The notes beneath the pieces were generated by a model, which saw only the letters and a list, made by a program, of their open reading frames with translations, searched no databases and had not been told where the DNA came from. From Strongyloides papillosus (Eukaryota > Nematoda > Chromadorea > Rhabditida > Strongyloididae), in contig SRSI01000056.1 of NCBI GenBank assembly GCA_005656395.1, positions 62,001 to 126,000 of the forward strand: a DNA stretch of 64,000 nucleotides. The letters are read 5' to 3'. Position 1 is the first letter of the stretch. Each line of letters starts with the position of its first letter. A program made the position numbers and the translations under genes. This document shows, piece after piece, positions 1-11,199 of the stretch.

Positions 1-251
1 AATTTGACATCGCCAACTAGAGAAGGTAAATCAAAATGTAATTAAAATTACTTTCTTAATTAATAGATTATAAGGCTACTTTTGCTTATATCTGTCAAAT
101 GAAAGTAGAAAAAATGATAACTAAACCAGCAAAATTTGTGTCTAACATACCGGGACTTTGGTATTATACTTTTGGTACAATTAATTTTGAAACAACCAAA
201 AAAAGAAGAAATCGTAAGAGAAGAAATGGTTTTAGAAAAAACAATTTTTGA
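1..251 (+). CDS. Transthyretin-like family protein, 3' part only
   Basis: This is the 3' end of a transthyretin-like (TTL) gene cut by the window edge. Partial exon 1-25 (frame 1) ends at GAAG|gtaaat, a 41-nt intron covers 26-66 (..taatag|), and the last exon is 67-251 with TGA at 249-251. The last exon is 185 nt, exactly the length of the last exon of the minus-strand paralogue at 7528-7712. The two proteins match at T/AFAY, the FG..NF/DF strand and a basic tail rich in KKRRNRKRRNG. The TTL family encodes small secreted beta-sandwich proteins, mostly of unknown partner, abundant in parasitic nematodes. The strand end matches this gene poorly to canonical TTL spacing, so family assignment leans on the paralogue. 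The antisense reading frame over this interval is a shadow. Confidence 0.65.
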
Positions 252-2077
252 ATAAAAAAAATAATATATCCATGAAACTAAAACATTTTCTTCTATAATT
301 ATCAACACTAATAATTTTTTAACAATGTATTTAAAAAATTATTTTGATTTTTTTCATTATTTTTAACTATTAATTGTCTAAAAATTCATTTCAAATAAAA
401 AATAATTTCATACAAAAAATTGATTGTTTTTATATGAGAGCAGTAAACTGGAATAGACAGTCAATAGAATAAAAAAAATATATTTATTAGATAATATGTA
501 CACTCTGTGACACATAAGTTACCTTCATAAGTTGGAGGATCATATCTTTAGTTACAATTTATAGAATTTTACTATATTCTATTCATTTGATAACCTTACT
601 CGTTTTCTACAACATATTTTAAGATAGATTCAAAAAACTTACGTTTGAAGGAAGTTATAGAAGTTTATGTAATTGCCATTTTTCTGTGTATTCACACTAT
701 AGAAGTAAAAAATTATTAATTTTTAAAGACAGGGTGTTTCATAAGTAACTCTCTACTTTAAAGCATTAGTAATTTTTTTTCTTGAGATAAAAACGTAAAA
801 TTATACTATTGAGTAGATCTAAAAGATGATATTTTTAATTTATCAAAAAATTATAGTCCCGTCAGGACTCATGGCCATTTTAAAAAAATGTGCTTTTTTA
901 TATGCAAGTAACTTTTTTTATGAAAAGTTTTTAGATGTTTTATTTTACAGATTGCCAGCTTAATTTCTCTTGTTCAAGACTTTAACATGTCATAAATATT
1001 AAAGTTTAATAACATTACTTTGTTTTTAATTAAAACAAAAAGCCATAATTTTTGGTGAAACTTCGTGGTTTTTTCGAATCTAAAGCTTATTAAGAATATT
1101 ATAATCTTTTATTATTATTCTAATCGAGCTGACAAAGATCTATCGAATGAGTATAATTACATTGTTTAAATTAAGTTACAAGAAAGTTATGATAATTCAA
1201 AAATAGTCTAATTTTTCAATTTTTTTTAGTATTAAAAAAAGTATGTTATTTTTTTTAACTTTTAAAACAACTATAATGCTTTTTTAAAAAAATAATTTAA
1301 ATATGTTTTCTATTGTTATGTGTTCATATTTCAAACAAAAATTTTATAAGAGCAAAGTCGAACATACGATATTTTCGAAAGATGCGTAAATATGCTTTTA
1401 TAGGATAACAATTCTGTAAAACAGTATGAAAAACAAATAAATAATGAGAAATATTTTAAAAAAAATTTTTTCAAACAATTTGATTAATAAAATTTATTGG
1501 AACTTTTTCAGCCACATATTAGTAAATAAACAATATTTTGTGAGTAAACATACTCTATTGATGATAATAATACTGTAAGGTATAAAATATGTCAAAAGAG
1601 TGTTTGTATCTTAATTTTATACTAAAAGTACAAAACTGGTGATCTCTGGCAAATCATAACTTTTGTTAACTTGTTTGATCTTTATAATACTATACACATT
1701 CGATATAGCATCGTTAACTCTATCAAAATAATTATAACAAATTTGTGATAATTTTACCAATAAGCTTTAATTTTGAAAAACCACGGAATTTTAACAAAAA
1801 ACATAACTTTTTGTTTTAATTAAATTAAAATAGTGTTTATGAGCATTAATATTTATGACATTGTGGTGAAGTCTTGTACAAAAGAAGTAACCTTTTAATT
1901 TGTAGGGAAAAATTGTGTCGATATTTTTTTTAAAAAATTACATGCTTACAAAGACAAAGAAACATTTTTTTAAAGTTCATAAGTCTATATAGCGTCATAT
2001 TTTTTTGATAAACAAAAAATTAAAAATGTTATTTATTAGATTTACTAAATAGTATAGTTTTACATTTTTATCTCAAG

Positions 2078-2224
2078 TGTGAAGGTGTCACTTTAATAAA
2101 GATGATATACTGCTATATAAGGATAAAGTCATGTTGTAATTGTCATTGTTATTAACAGGTGTTTTGTAATGTACTAATTTTGTGTATACTTATAGGGGTA
2201 GTGACAAATAAAATTAATTTTACT
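2078..2224 (+). repeat. 5' LTR of gypsy element 1
   Basis: Starts TGTGAAGGTGTCAC and ends AATTTTACT. It contains AATAAA-type and TATA-like (TATATAAGG) motifs. Same sequence as 6849-6995. Confidence 0.92.
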
Positions 2225-2416
2225 TTGTGTGTTAATTATTGTAAAGGATTCAGGGTAAAAGGAATCCAGGTAAAAAGCGGGAAAGCTAGAAATTTGTATT
2301 GTGTGTGAGGGAAAAATCATCAAAACCAGTTGTCAACTGTGTGGATAGGTTTTGTTGAGATACACGTGGAGCTAATTTTACTTGGGTAAAGCTCCAGAAA
2401 TTGTGTATGAAAATAG

Positions 2417-4153
2417 ATGCCCTCAAGAGAAGAGAAGTTAAAGTGTGTTTTAAGTGCAGCAAACGCTTTAGGTCTTAATATCTCGGAGGAAGTGGTACCG
2501 GGAAAACAACTTTCGGTAATCAACCTGTTGCTGTGGGGCTATAGTGACACACCGGAAGACTTGGCTAAAAATATTGAATCAATTGTATTTGACATCAAAC
2601 GTATATTGAAGACAACGACTGTATTGCTTAAGAGACCGAAAACTAGTGAACAGGTAGAAAAAATGGTACAGCACGATCTTTCTTTGTACAAGATTCTACC
2701 AGTTTATTAGGGAGAAAGCAGCTTTGTCAACTTCTATGAGCAGTTCAAAGATGCTATGGAATTCGCTGCTGATGATGAAAATGGAGAAGGTACTAATCCA
2801 GTTCCTGAGAAGAAACAGATCATGTTGTTAAAAGGGAAGCTTAGTGAAAAGGTGATGGAAAGGTTAAGAACTTTAGATCAAGGGAGCGACTTGACCCAGA
2901 TCACCGAATACTTAAAAGAATGTTATGCAAAACATGAAGTATCGAAGGAGAAACTAAGAATAAAGATCAACCGGATGAAAAGAGAGGATTTTAAAAATTA
3001 TGATGACTATATAAAAGAGTTACTAAAGTTATGTGAACAGTACCACATGAAGGAAGAAAAAGACACCAGAAACAAATTAATAATTGCTGACATTGTATGC
3101 AAACACGATGTTCAAACGCAAAGGGCCGTTGAAAATTGTGGAATTAAATCTCCTGACGACTTGATAGACTTCCTGAAGATACGTGAAAAAAGAGACGAGT
3201 TACCGGGTAAAAGTACAAAAAACAAGAAATGTTATGTTTGTAATAAATTGGGTCATCTAAAATCGGAGTGCAATGAGGGGAGAACTAAAATGACTAAAGA
3301 TACTTCAACTGGTAAAAAAGAATCTATCATCTGTTATATTTGTCAAGGAAAGGGACATTACGCAAGTGAGTGCAAGATAAGAGGTAATAGTCTCGACAAA
3401 GTAACCAGAGTAAATGAAGATAGAAAAGTACAGGTTGTCAAGGAGAATCAAATGAAAATGTATGGTCATTGTCCAAGAAATGTCAGTGAAAGAAGAAGTA
3501 ATGATCTGATAATCAATGTGAAGCTAAGTAAGAAATCTAAAAAGGGTGAAAAAATGTGTATGGTGCGCGGACTTATTGATAGCGGAAGCACTATCACTAT
3601 TATTTCAAAAAATGAAGCTGAGTATCTAGGGTATAATGAGAAAGCCCAGAAAAATGAAGAAACTAGTTTTGTACTGGCTAATGGATCTAAATGGGTTGCT
3701 GAAGGAAAAATGATGGTGGATCTCTGAATTGAAGATGTCAAAATATGCAACGAGGTTGCTATCGTGAAAGAACAAGAGATATGTACAGATAGTAAGTATA
3801 ATATGATAATTGGTAGTGATACATTAATGGCTGGTGGAGCAAACATCAATTATGCTACTAGAGAAATAACAATGTTAGGAAGACTGGTCAGCGCTGAAGA
3901 TCATTCAAAGAATCAGATAACAGGTATTGTCAATCGTGTATCGACTGTGAGAAGTGTGGATGCTCCATACGTACTTGAGTTGAAAGAAGAAATGGAGAAG
4001 TTATATCCTGATGTTATCTCTGATTCAAAGACTGATCTAGGATGTTGCAAGTTAAGTGCGCCGAAGTTACAGGTGTTGAAACAATTTCCAAAGGCTTACC
4101 GGTACAAACATAGTGTGAAAGATAAAGAAGTAATCAAAAAAACTATTGATTAG
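2417..4153 (+). pseudogene. gag and protease region of gypsy element 1, with in-frame stops
   Basis: One frame carries gag and protease but is cut by TAG at 2708-2710, TGA at 3725-3727 and TAG at 4151-4153. The three open pieces are 2417-2710, 2711-3727 and 3728-4153, with no frame change between them. Gag carries two zinc knuckles of the C-x2-C-x4-H-x4-C type (CYVCNKLGHLKSEC near 3228 and CYICQGKGHYASEC near 3333). The aspartic protease motif LIDSGSTITII lies near 3571-3603, with DSG instead of the commoner DTG. Products would bind RNA and cleave the polyprotein in cytoplasmic particles. Each stop is one C-to-T change from a sense codon (CAG or CGA). Either the copy is defective and was mobilised in trans, or stops are read through. 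Confidence 0.85.
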
Positions 4154-4207
4154 TGGTTACAGATAGGAGCCATAAAGAAATGTTATAATCCGTCAGTTAT
4201 TGTTAAT

Positions 4208-6838
4208 ATGACTGTTGTTGTTAAAGTTGATACCACTGAAGTAATAACAAAAAACGATAATTCAGAAGATGAAATTCAATTTAAGGTAAAACGGGATGCT
4301 AGAGTGTGCCTGGATGCAAGACAGGTTAATGAGTGTCTACAACGATCATTTGTGGTACCGAAGAACCTCAAGGATGAGTATGGAAGACTTTGCAGAGCAC
4401 GTTATTTTTCGAAAATTGATTTGCGTCAATTCTTCCTGCAGATTCCATTGAATGAGGCAGACAGAACATTGTTAGGTATACAATGTCCAGTAACAAATGA
4501 ATTGTATAGTTGGCAACGTCTACCATTTGGCTTGAATGTATCAACTAGCATTGCTCAGTCTATCATCAATCAAGTTATAGAAAACTGTGAATTTAAAACT
4601 GAAACTGGTGATGTCATTGATGAAAACCTTTACGGAATAATGGCTTACATCGACGATATTCTTGTTTACACAATGGAAGAGTCTATGATGTTCCACAGAA
4701 CAATATTGTTTTGTTTACTGGATGGATTGCGAAATTTTGGATTGAAGATTAATTCAGGTAAGATGGAACTGATGAGGACAGAAATATGTTATCTTAATGT
4801 TATTTTGAGCTACATGAAAATAAGACCAAACCCTATGTATGTGAAAGGATTATTACGGATGAAGAAACCTTCTAATGTCTCTGAGTTGCGAAGATATTTA
4901 GGAGCTGTCAACTATTGTCGTGATTTTATCTTTGGGATAACTGAGTTGGAGAAACCACTATTATGTTTATTGCAGAAGGATATGCAGTACAACTGGACTG
5001 ATAGATGCGAAGAAAGTTACCAGAAAATGCAAACTATTTTGAGGGAGATAGGATTTCTCAAGTTACCAGATCAAAGTAAGGAATTTATACTATTTGTAGA
5101 TGCTAGCAAGTACAGCGAATCAGGTTTATTGATGCAAATGACAAAGGTTGATGAAATTGAGAGATTGTGGATTGAAAAGGAGTCCAGAAGGTATCCTGAT
5201 AAGTACAAAATGATTGAGAAAAATGTTAAAGAGAAAAATTTGAATGATAAAGAAGAAAGACTGCTACCGGTTGGATACTATTCCAAAAGACTTGGTATAG
5301 GAGAAACTGCTAGTGCTACTTTACTGGAAATCAGAGGACTCTGTAGAACCTTGGATCATTTCAAAGAAGTAACCAAAACTTCCAAAGTTATCGTGTACAC
5401 GGATCATAGACCTATCTTGCAAATGTTGACAGGTGGGAAGCCGGATTCTGGTAGGTACATCAGGTACATCAACAGGATACTGCAGTATGATGGGTTAAGA
5501 ATCAGATACTTGGAAGGAGCTAAAAATGTTGCTGCGGACTACATGTCAAGGGCATATTGCAGGGTTACGAGAAAAAAAATGATAAAGATGAGAAAACATG
5601 GTAATGAAATTCTTGTAAAAGATGATGATGATCCAGTAAGTGAAGAAGGACTGTCACCAGATGTTGAACCGGTTGAAAATGATAAGGAAGAGCTGGAGAA
5701 GAAAAAGCTCCAACTTTTTAAGGAAATTCATGATCTGCAAGGGCACATGTACGCTGAGGCAGGGATAGATATGCTAGAAAGAAGATGGCCCTATGAAAAC
5801 GTGAGACAGCAGTTTAAGAACTATGTCAATAATTGTAAAGTTTGTATAGAAAGGAATGGAATTCAGAGAATAGTAATGAGAATGAATGAATTCACTGCTG
5901 AGAGACCACTGGAGAAAGTACAGATAGATTGTTTGGGACCTCTTCACAAGTCTGAGAAAGGTAATAAACATCTACTGGTATGGATTGACGTAAACACACG
6001 TTTTGTTGGTGGTTGGCCGATACCGGATTTGAGCCATGAAAAGATAGTGGAAGCTGTGGAGGAATCATTGCTGTTCAGATATGGAATGGTTGAGACAATA
6101 AAGACGGATAACAGCAAATACTTTGATAAAGCACTGGATGTACTGAAGGAAAGACACAACATCGCTGTTGAGAGGGGAGTGCCATATAAGCACACTTCGC
6201 AGTCATTGGTGGAAAGGGTGATTCAAACGTTGCAGAATGTCATGAGCAAAACAGGCATGGAGTTACTGATGGATCTGGACGTGCACTGGGATAAGGTAGT
6301 TCAAAGAGGATTCTTTGCTATCAATAGTATGAAGCATGCAACGTTGAAAGAATCTCCTCACTTTCTGATGTTTGGGAGAAGGTCATTATTACCATGGGAC
6401 CTAAAGGAACTGGAGAACATGGATATAAACCAGAAAGAAGGAAGAATCAGGTACTTGGTTGATCAACAGGATGAATATGAGCATGAATTGTGTAACAGGT
6501 TTAGTGCATTGTTAATGAAAGATGTCCGAAGTAGAATAAACCGGTTGAATTTTGAAAACAAAATGAAAAATAGTTCTTCTGTCACACAAGTCCCAGGAAT
6601 GAGAGATGAAGGAAATTCAGATGTATTAAGTCAATTAAATTTTAATGTGGGAGATGCAGTAGCTGTTTATTTTCCTAAAAAGAACAAATTTGATGCATGT
6701 TGGAAGACAGGCTATGTTATAACGGATGTTACTAAGAGAGAAGGTGAAAGCTTAAGAATCCACTGTAAAAAAAGAAATAAAGTTAGGGGTCGTCCACTGA
6801 TAAGAAGTCTTAATGAGATTAAAGTAATTAACGTCTGA
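4208..6838 (+). CDS. pol of gypsy element 1: RT, RNase H, integrase
   Basis: 876-residue open frame, in the same frame as gag. The reverse transcriptase has SKIDLRQFFLQIPL and the catalytic YIDD at residues 147-150. RNase H runs from FILFVDAS (about 293) to TDHRPILQML. The integrase has an H-H-C-C zinc site (HDLQGH ... CKVC, about 508-545) and a D, D-35-E core (QIDCLG about 573, KTDNS about 633, SLVERV about 668), then a C-terminal region with a basic tail (KKRNKVRGRP). All catalytic residues I can check are present. The ATG at 4208 is only the first Met after the TAG at 4151; the true product is probably a gag-pol polyprotein. The stop is 10 nt before the 3' LTR. Confidence 0.92.
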   Translation: MTVVVKVDTTEVITKNDNSEDEIQFKVKRDARVCLDARQVNECLQRSFVVPKNLKDEYGRLCRARYFSKIDLRQFFLQIPLNEADRTLLGIQCPVTNELYSWQRLPFGLNVSTSIAQSIINQVIENCEFKTETGDVIDENLYGIMAYIDDILVYTMEESMMFHRTILFCLLDGLRNFGLKINSGKMELMRTEICYLNVILSYMKIRPNPMYVKGLLRMKKPSNVSELRRYLGAVNYCRDFIFGITELEKPLLCLLQKDMQYNWTDRCEESYQKMQTILREIGFLKLPDQSKEFILFVDASKYSESGLLMQMTKVDEIERLWIEKESRRYPDKYKMIEKNVKEKNLNDKEERLLPVGYYSKRLGIGETASATLLEIRGLCRTLDHFKEVTKTSKVIVYTDHRPILQMLTGGKPDSGRYIRYINRILQYDGLRIRYLEGAKNVAADYMSRAYCRVTRKKMIKMRKHGNEILVKDDDDPVSEEGLSPDVEPVENDKEELEKKKLQLFKEIHDLQGHMYAEAGIDMLERRWPYENVRQQFKNYVNNCKVCIERNGIQRIVMRMNEFTAERPLEKVQIDCLGPLHKSEKGNKHLLVWIDVNTRFVGGWPIPDLSHEKIVEAVEESLLFRYGMVETIKTDNSKYFDKALDVLKERHNIAVERGVPYKHTSQSLVERVIQTLQNVMSKTGMELLMDLDVHWDKVVQRGFFAINSMKHATLKESPHFLMFGRRSLLPWDLKELENMDINQKEGRIRYLVDQQDEYEHELCNRFSALLMKDVRSRINRLNFENKMKNSSSVTQVPGMRDEGNSDVLSQLNFNVGDAVAVYFPKKNKFDACWKTGYVITDVTKREGESLRIHCKKRNKVRGRPLIRSLNEIKVINV

Positions 6839-6848
6839 AGGAAGGGGA

Positions 6849-6995
6849 TGTGAAGGTGTCACTTTAATAAAGATGATATACTGCTATATAAGGATAAAGT
6901 CATGTTGTAATTGTCATTGTTATTAACAGGTGTTTTGTAATGTACTAATTTTGTGTATACTTATAGGGGTAGTGACAAATAAAATTAATTTTACT
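6849..6995 (+). repeat. 3' LTR of gypsy element 1
   Basis: Same 147-bp sequence as 2078-2224, directly after the purine tract at about 6836-6848. Confidence 0.92.
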
Positions 6996-7527
6996 CAAGA
7001 AAGAAACAATTTTTAATGCTTAAAAGTACGGAGTTACTTACGGAACACCCTGTCTATAAAAAATGGTAGTTTTTTACTTCTATTGTGTGAATACATAGAA
7101 AAATGGCAATTACATAAACTTCTATAACTTTCTTAAATCGTAAGTTTTTTTTAATATCTTGAAATATGTTCTAGAAAACGAGCAAGGCTATCGAAGAGAT
7201 AGAATAAAGTAAAATTCTATTAACTGTAACTAAAGTTATGATCTTCTTACTGATAGAGGTAACTTATTTGTCGCAGAGTGTACACATTATTTAATTAATA
7301 TATTTAATTCTATTATATTAATTGTATATTCTATTTTACTACTCTCATATAAAAACAATCAATTCATCGTATGAAATTATTTTTTATTTTAAATGAATTT
7401 TTAGACAATTAATAGTTAAAAATGATGAAAAAAAATCAAAATAATTTCTATATATATTATTGAAAATTATTAGTGTAGATAATTATTGAAGAAAATGTTT
7501 TAGTTCTATGAATATATTATTTTTTAT

Positions 7528-8026
7528 TTAAATAATGTATTTTCTAGAACCATTTTTTCTCTTACGATTTTTTCTTTTTTTGGATGTAGTAAAATCAATT
7601 TTACCAAAATCATAGCAATAAACTCCATATGCTACATCTATATATTTTGCTGCTTTTTTTCTTGTTGCTTGTATTTGTCCGCTACAGACATAAGCGAAAA
7701 TAGCAGTAAAATCTATTAAATAAATAAGTAATTTTAATTTAATTTTATTTACCTTCTGGATGTGGCTTTTCTAAATATGTTTTAATATAAAAATTTTTTT
7801 TTTTACAATCTGCATAAGAAATATTAACTTTTTGCGTTCCCTCGTATAGAATTATTGTTACTTCATTACCGTCGACATCACAAGGGTTACATTTTACCCA
7901 TCCATCGAGAGAAACATTCCAATCCGTCGAGTTATTTTTTTTTTCAACAGTTGTAGAATTCGAAATAATACCTCTAAATATTGAAATACAAACTATGAAT
8001 ACTGTTAATGCTTTATAAAATGCCAT
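7528..8026 (-). CDS. Transthyretin-like family secreted protein
   Basis: Two exons on the minus strand: 8026-7753 and 7712-7528, with a 40-nt intron (gtaaat...taatag), giving 152 residues. Start ATG gives a signal peptide (MAFYKALTVFIVCISIFRG). The mature part fits the TTL fold: a first strand with GWVKCNPCDVDGNEVTI and a LYEG turn, a middle K-H-P-E-D junction across the intron, then AYVCSG and YDFGKIDF, the usual place of the last strand. It ends with a highly basic tail (KKRKNRKRKNG). TTL proteins are small secreted proteins of nematodes; ligands are mostly unknown. The gene faces the paralogue at 1-251 tail to tail within the inverted duplication. Sure of the gene structure, moderately sure of family. 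Confidence 0.8.
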
Positions 8027-8989
8027 TTAGAAATATTTTACTATACAATTTTGAAAATTTCCTTAAATACTTAAAATTGTTTTACAAAATTATTGAAAAA
8101 CATATATTTAAACATATGAACAATCAAAGAAAAATAAATATTATAAAATATTGCAGATTAAAAAAATATCAATACAATGGAAATCAAATTTTTATTAAAT
8201 AAATAAAATTTAGAAATTTTTGTCTAATATTGACATCTACTAAAAAAAAACGAACATTCAATTGCAAAATATTGTAAAGTTTTGATTAATTCAATTCCAA
8301 CGACATAAAAGTATAGGCATAAAAAAATATAAGCCTACAAGTATTAATTTTATATAAGTGTAAAATATTGGCATTTAAAACTAAAAGATAGCTTGCATAA
8401 TAAAACAAAATCTATAGATGAGATTAAGTTACTAAGATGTTTTATGTTTTTAAGTAGTTTATTTGAGAACTATATTTTACTTCTTTTTTTTTAAGATCAA
8501 ATTTTGATTTTCGAAAAAATCAATGTACGGTTTGTAAAACTTCTACATTAATTTTGGATTAAAGACAATCGAAAATTTTTGTTAAGTCTACTATACACAC
8601 TGTTGAATTCTATAAAAAAACAGTTTCATAATTTTGCTTAGAAATAATTATTATTCAAAAAATTTATTTCGTCATTTTCTTGCTTAAGTTATAAAGAAAT
8701 CTGAGTTCGGTGCAGAGTTATAAATGTTCAAATATAATGCCAATTTTAACTTCAAATGAGTGTAATTTTTTTATATTGAAAGATATCTTAAAATTTGTTA
8801 TTGATTATAAAAAGCAACTTTAAATCACCACCTTGAAATGAATATTCTGTTTTCAATGCCAGCTGCACGTTAGTCTCATAATCTAATGTTTATAATTCCA
8901 AGGCTCACGTGAAGCATTCTTTTTGCAATTTTCCAAAATATTTAAAATACTTTATATTTACATATTATACAAAAGTAATAGATAAAAAA
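8027..8989. other. AT-rich intergenic stretch
   Basis: No coding pattern, splice-paired exon or repeat partner recognised. It is the 5' flank of the TTL gene on the minus strand. Confidence 0.5.
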
Positions 8990-9542
8990 CAAACTTTTTA
9001 ATTTTAATGCAATTTCTTTTTGTTTTACTGGTAAATTAAATTTATTATTTATAATATTGAGTTGTTAGCATATCTTCATTTTTTTATAGTAGTATTTTTC
9101 AAATTAAATATTTTTGTTATAATAAATACTATTTTATTACACAGTAAAAAATTTAAACAAATGGATAAAAATCATTTTTTCGTTTACAAACAATAAATTT
9201 GATATCAACGGAAGTAATATATTTATTCAATGTAGACAAATAAACTTATATTTTTCCAATTGTAAATCTTAATTATTAAATAATCATATGGAAATTTATT
9301 TTACACTAAAAAATTGCCAATAGATTTTATTTTAAGTTATCACATAATGTTTTATGGGATTATAAACATAAAATGTTTTATATTAAAAAAACGTAGGCTC
9401 AAGTAACTTAAAGTCAGCTATTTCAAATTCAATTTCTATATTAAACATTTTATTTATATTTTATCAAACATCTTTTACTGTAATTAAATACTTTAAAATG
9501 GATATAAAAAGAAATTTGGAAATATTAAAATCATATATCAAA

Positions 9543-10531
9543 ATGAATTTTTTAAAATATCTGATTATTCTGGGACTCTTTACTATTCAATATAGTATAC
9601 AAACTTCCGCTTCTTCAGAAGAAGATTCATCAAATGTTAGTAAAACTGATGAAAGTAACAGTGGTAGTAGTGAATCAATATTAGAAATTGATGACAAAAC
9701 CAATCATACTGATTCAACCAATAGTATTGTTGACCAAAACAATGAAAATACAGAATCGAAAAAAAAGGGTTTTAAAAAGTTTATGGTAAGAAATTTTCTC
9801 TTTTAACTAATTTTTTTGTAGACTAGTGCAGGCAAAAAAGCCAAAAAAGTATTAACTAGTGATGCAGCGAAAAAAGTTGGGAAAACACTTCTTAATAGTG
9901 GATTACAATTTGCTAATCTTTTAATGACAAATTCAGTATGTAGAATTAAATCTTTATAATTTATAATTATAGGAGAAAAAAAACAAAAAGAAAAAAAAGA
10001 ACGACGGTGGTCTTCTAGGTAATTTTAAAAATTAAAAAGTAAAAACAATTTTTAGGTGGTTTGCTTGGAAAAAAAAATGTAAGTTATCAAATGATTTAAT
10101 TATTTATTATTTAACTATAAGAAGAAAAGAGATTCTTCTAGTGAAGGTAGTGACAGTAGTGAACAAGAAAAAAAGGAAAAGAAATACAAAAAAGAGGTAA
10201 GTGATGATGTATATTTAAAATTAATTTTTAAAAAAAGCACGAATCTTCCAGTGAAAGTAGTGAAAGCAATGAGGGAAAGAAAAAGAAACACATGAAAGAT
10301 GTAAGTATGGATTCATTTTTCAAATAAATTTCTAGAAAAAAAACAAAGAAAATGACACTGAAAAAGATGAGAAAAAGCATAAAGAAAAAAAGAAGAATTC
10401 GGGAATTTTAGTAAGTAATATTATCATTACTTTAATTTGTTTTTTAGGGTAAATTGAAAGAAAAAGTTGCAGATGGTGCTAAGAAAAGTCTTGCAAAACA
10501 GATGACTAAGCAAATGTTCAAACTTTTCTAA
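9543..10531 (+). CDS. Micro-exon gene A: Ser/Glu- and Lys-rich secreted protein, function unknown
   Basis: Eight exons: 9543-9785, 9822-9935, 9973-10018, 10056-10078, 10122-10196, 10238-10300, 10336-10410, 10448-10531; introns are 35-43 nt. The product is 240 residues. A signal peptide (MNFLKYLIILGLFTIQYSIQ) is followed by an acidic, Ser-rich stretch, a basic amphipathic segment (exon 2, GKKAKKVL..KKVGKTLL), Lys-rich micro-exons, ESSSES-type acidic repeats alternating with lysine runs (exons 5-7), and a basic amphipathic C-terminus (GKLKEKVADGAKKSLAK). All junctions except the exon 3/4 one are phase 0. An ATG at 9498 is in frame but the copy at 14488 lacks it, so 9543 is preferred. I do not recognise a family. 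The build recalls schistosome micro-exon genes; that is analogy, not homology. Confidence 0.85.
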
Positions 10532-10547
10532 AGCTTATGAAATTTCG

Positions 10548-10553
10548 AATAAA
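10548..10553 (+). promoter_or_regulatory. Poly(A) signal of micro-exon gene A
   Basis: AATAAA 17 nt after the stop codon. The second gene copy has a changed sequence (GACAAA) at the equivalent position. Confidence 0.6.
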
Positions 10554-11195
10554 TTTTTAGTTAATTATTGAAATTTTATACTAAAAAATACATAATTTAG
10601 TCTTTATCTAAAAGTTAATTTTAAATAAAGGTAAAATATATAACTTAAATTGAAATATAAAATATCATATTATAAATATTATTATTCTTAATTTAAATAT
10701 TATATTAAGAATTTGAATGTTATTTACAATATAAATTGTACTTTGTTACCTTAATTAATGAGTCTTAGTGCTGGTGTTAGCACAAGTGTTACTGGAATAA
10801 ATTTTATGTTAAATTTACTGTGTCTTTATTGTGTGTTTTACTTTACATAAATCAAAAGTTTTAGTGTATTTCTGTAAAATTTCAATAACTAAATATGTTA
10901 TTAAAATAAAAATATTAAGCTTTGCGGCGACTTTATGTCGAATAAAGTATATTCAAAGTCAGATAAAAATTTGCTACAAAAAAAATAAATGATATATAAA
11001 ACAATACATAATTAGTCAAGAATTTACCCTGTAAAAGCAACCTAAAAATTTACATATTTACAATAATAGGAACCAATATATACAAAGTGACCTACTTAAG
11101 ACACTCATCGACATTTGCGCATAGACAAGCTACACATATGGTATTTTAACTATTTGGTAGCTGAGATATATACCAATCGAAACCTATAGAATTCA
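10554..11195. other. Intergenic, nothing recognised
   Basis: AT-rich; no exon, repeat or RNA gene seen. Confidence 0.45.
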
Positions 11196-11199
11196 TATT

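Larger units (their letters stand above)
2078..6995 (+). mobile_element. Ty3/gypsy LTR retrotransposon, recent insertion
   Basis: The element has two 147-bp LTRs (2078-2224 and 6849-6995) that I read as identical. A polypurine tract (GAAGGAAGGGGA) ends right before the 3' LTR. The flanks share CTCAAG (before 2078 and at 6994-6999), a 4-6 bp target duplication whose exact length is ambiguous because it overlaps the LTR end. Domain order gag, protease, RT, RNase H, integrase places it in Ty3/gypsy (Metaviridae-type). No TGG-type primer binding site follows the 5' LTR. The coding region is one frame interrupted by three stops. Confidence 0.93.
1..8026. repeat. Large inverted duplication with TTL genes at its ends
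   Basis: The left arm (about 1-1225) and right arm (about 1640-2077 continuing at 6996-8026) are diverged reverse complements. Matching landmarks: the TTL last exons (67-251 vs 7528-7712), the flank at about 640-700 vs 7070-7140, ACAGGGTGTTTCATAAG at 730 vs its complement near 7048, TTGAGATAAAAA at 782 vs 2065-2075, and TCTATCGAATG at about 1140 vs 1700. A non-matching spacer lies at about 1230-1635. The gypsy element at 2078-6995 interrupts the right arm, so the arms are older than that insertion. I see no gene between 252 and 2077. Confidence 0.75.

Noticed and set aside
60..308. Minus-strand open frame of 82 codons
   Set aside because: It is antisense to the plus-strand TTL last exon (67-251), which has splice sites and a paralogue.
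4151..4210. Programmed gag-pol frameshift in element 1
   Set aside because: Gag and pol share one frame; the break is a stop codon, not a shift.
9498..9542. Upstream in-frame ATG for micro-exon gene A
   Set aside because: The paralogue has a frame-breaking difference there, and the signal peptide is N-terminal only if translation starts at 9543.
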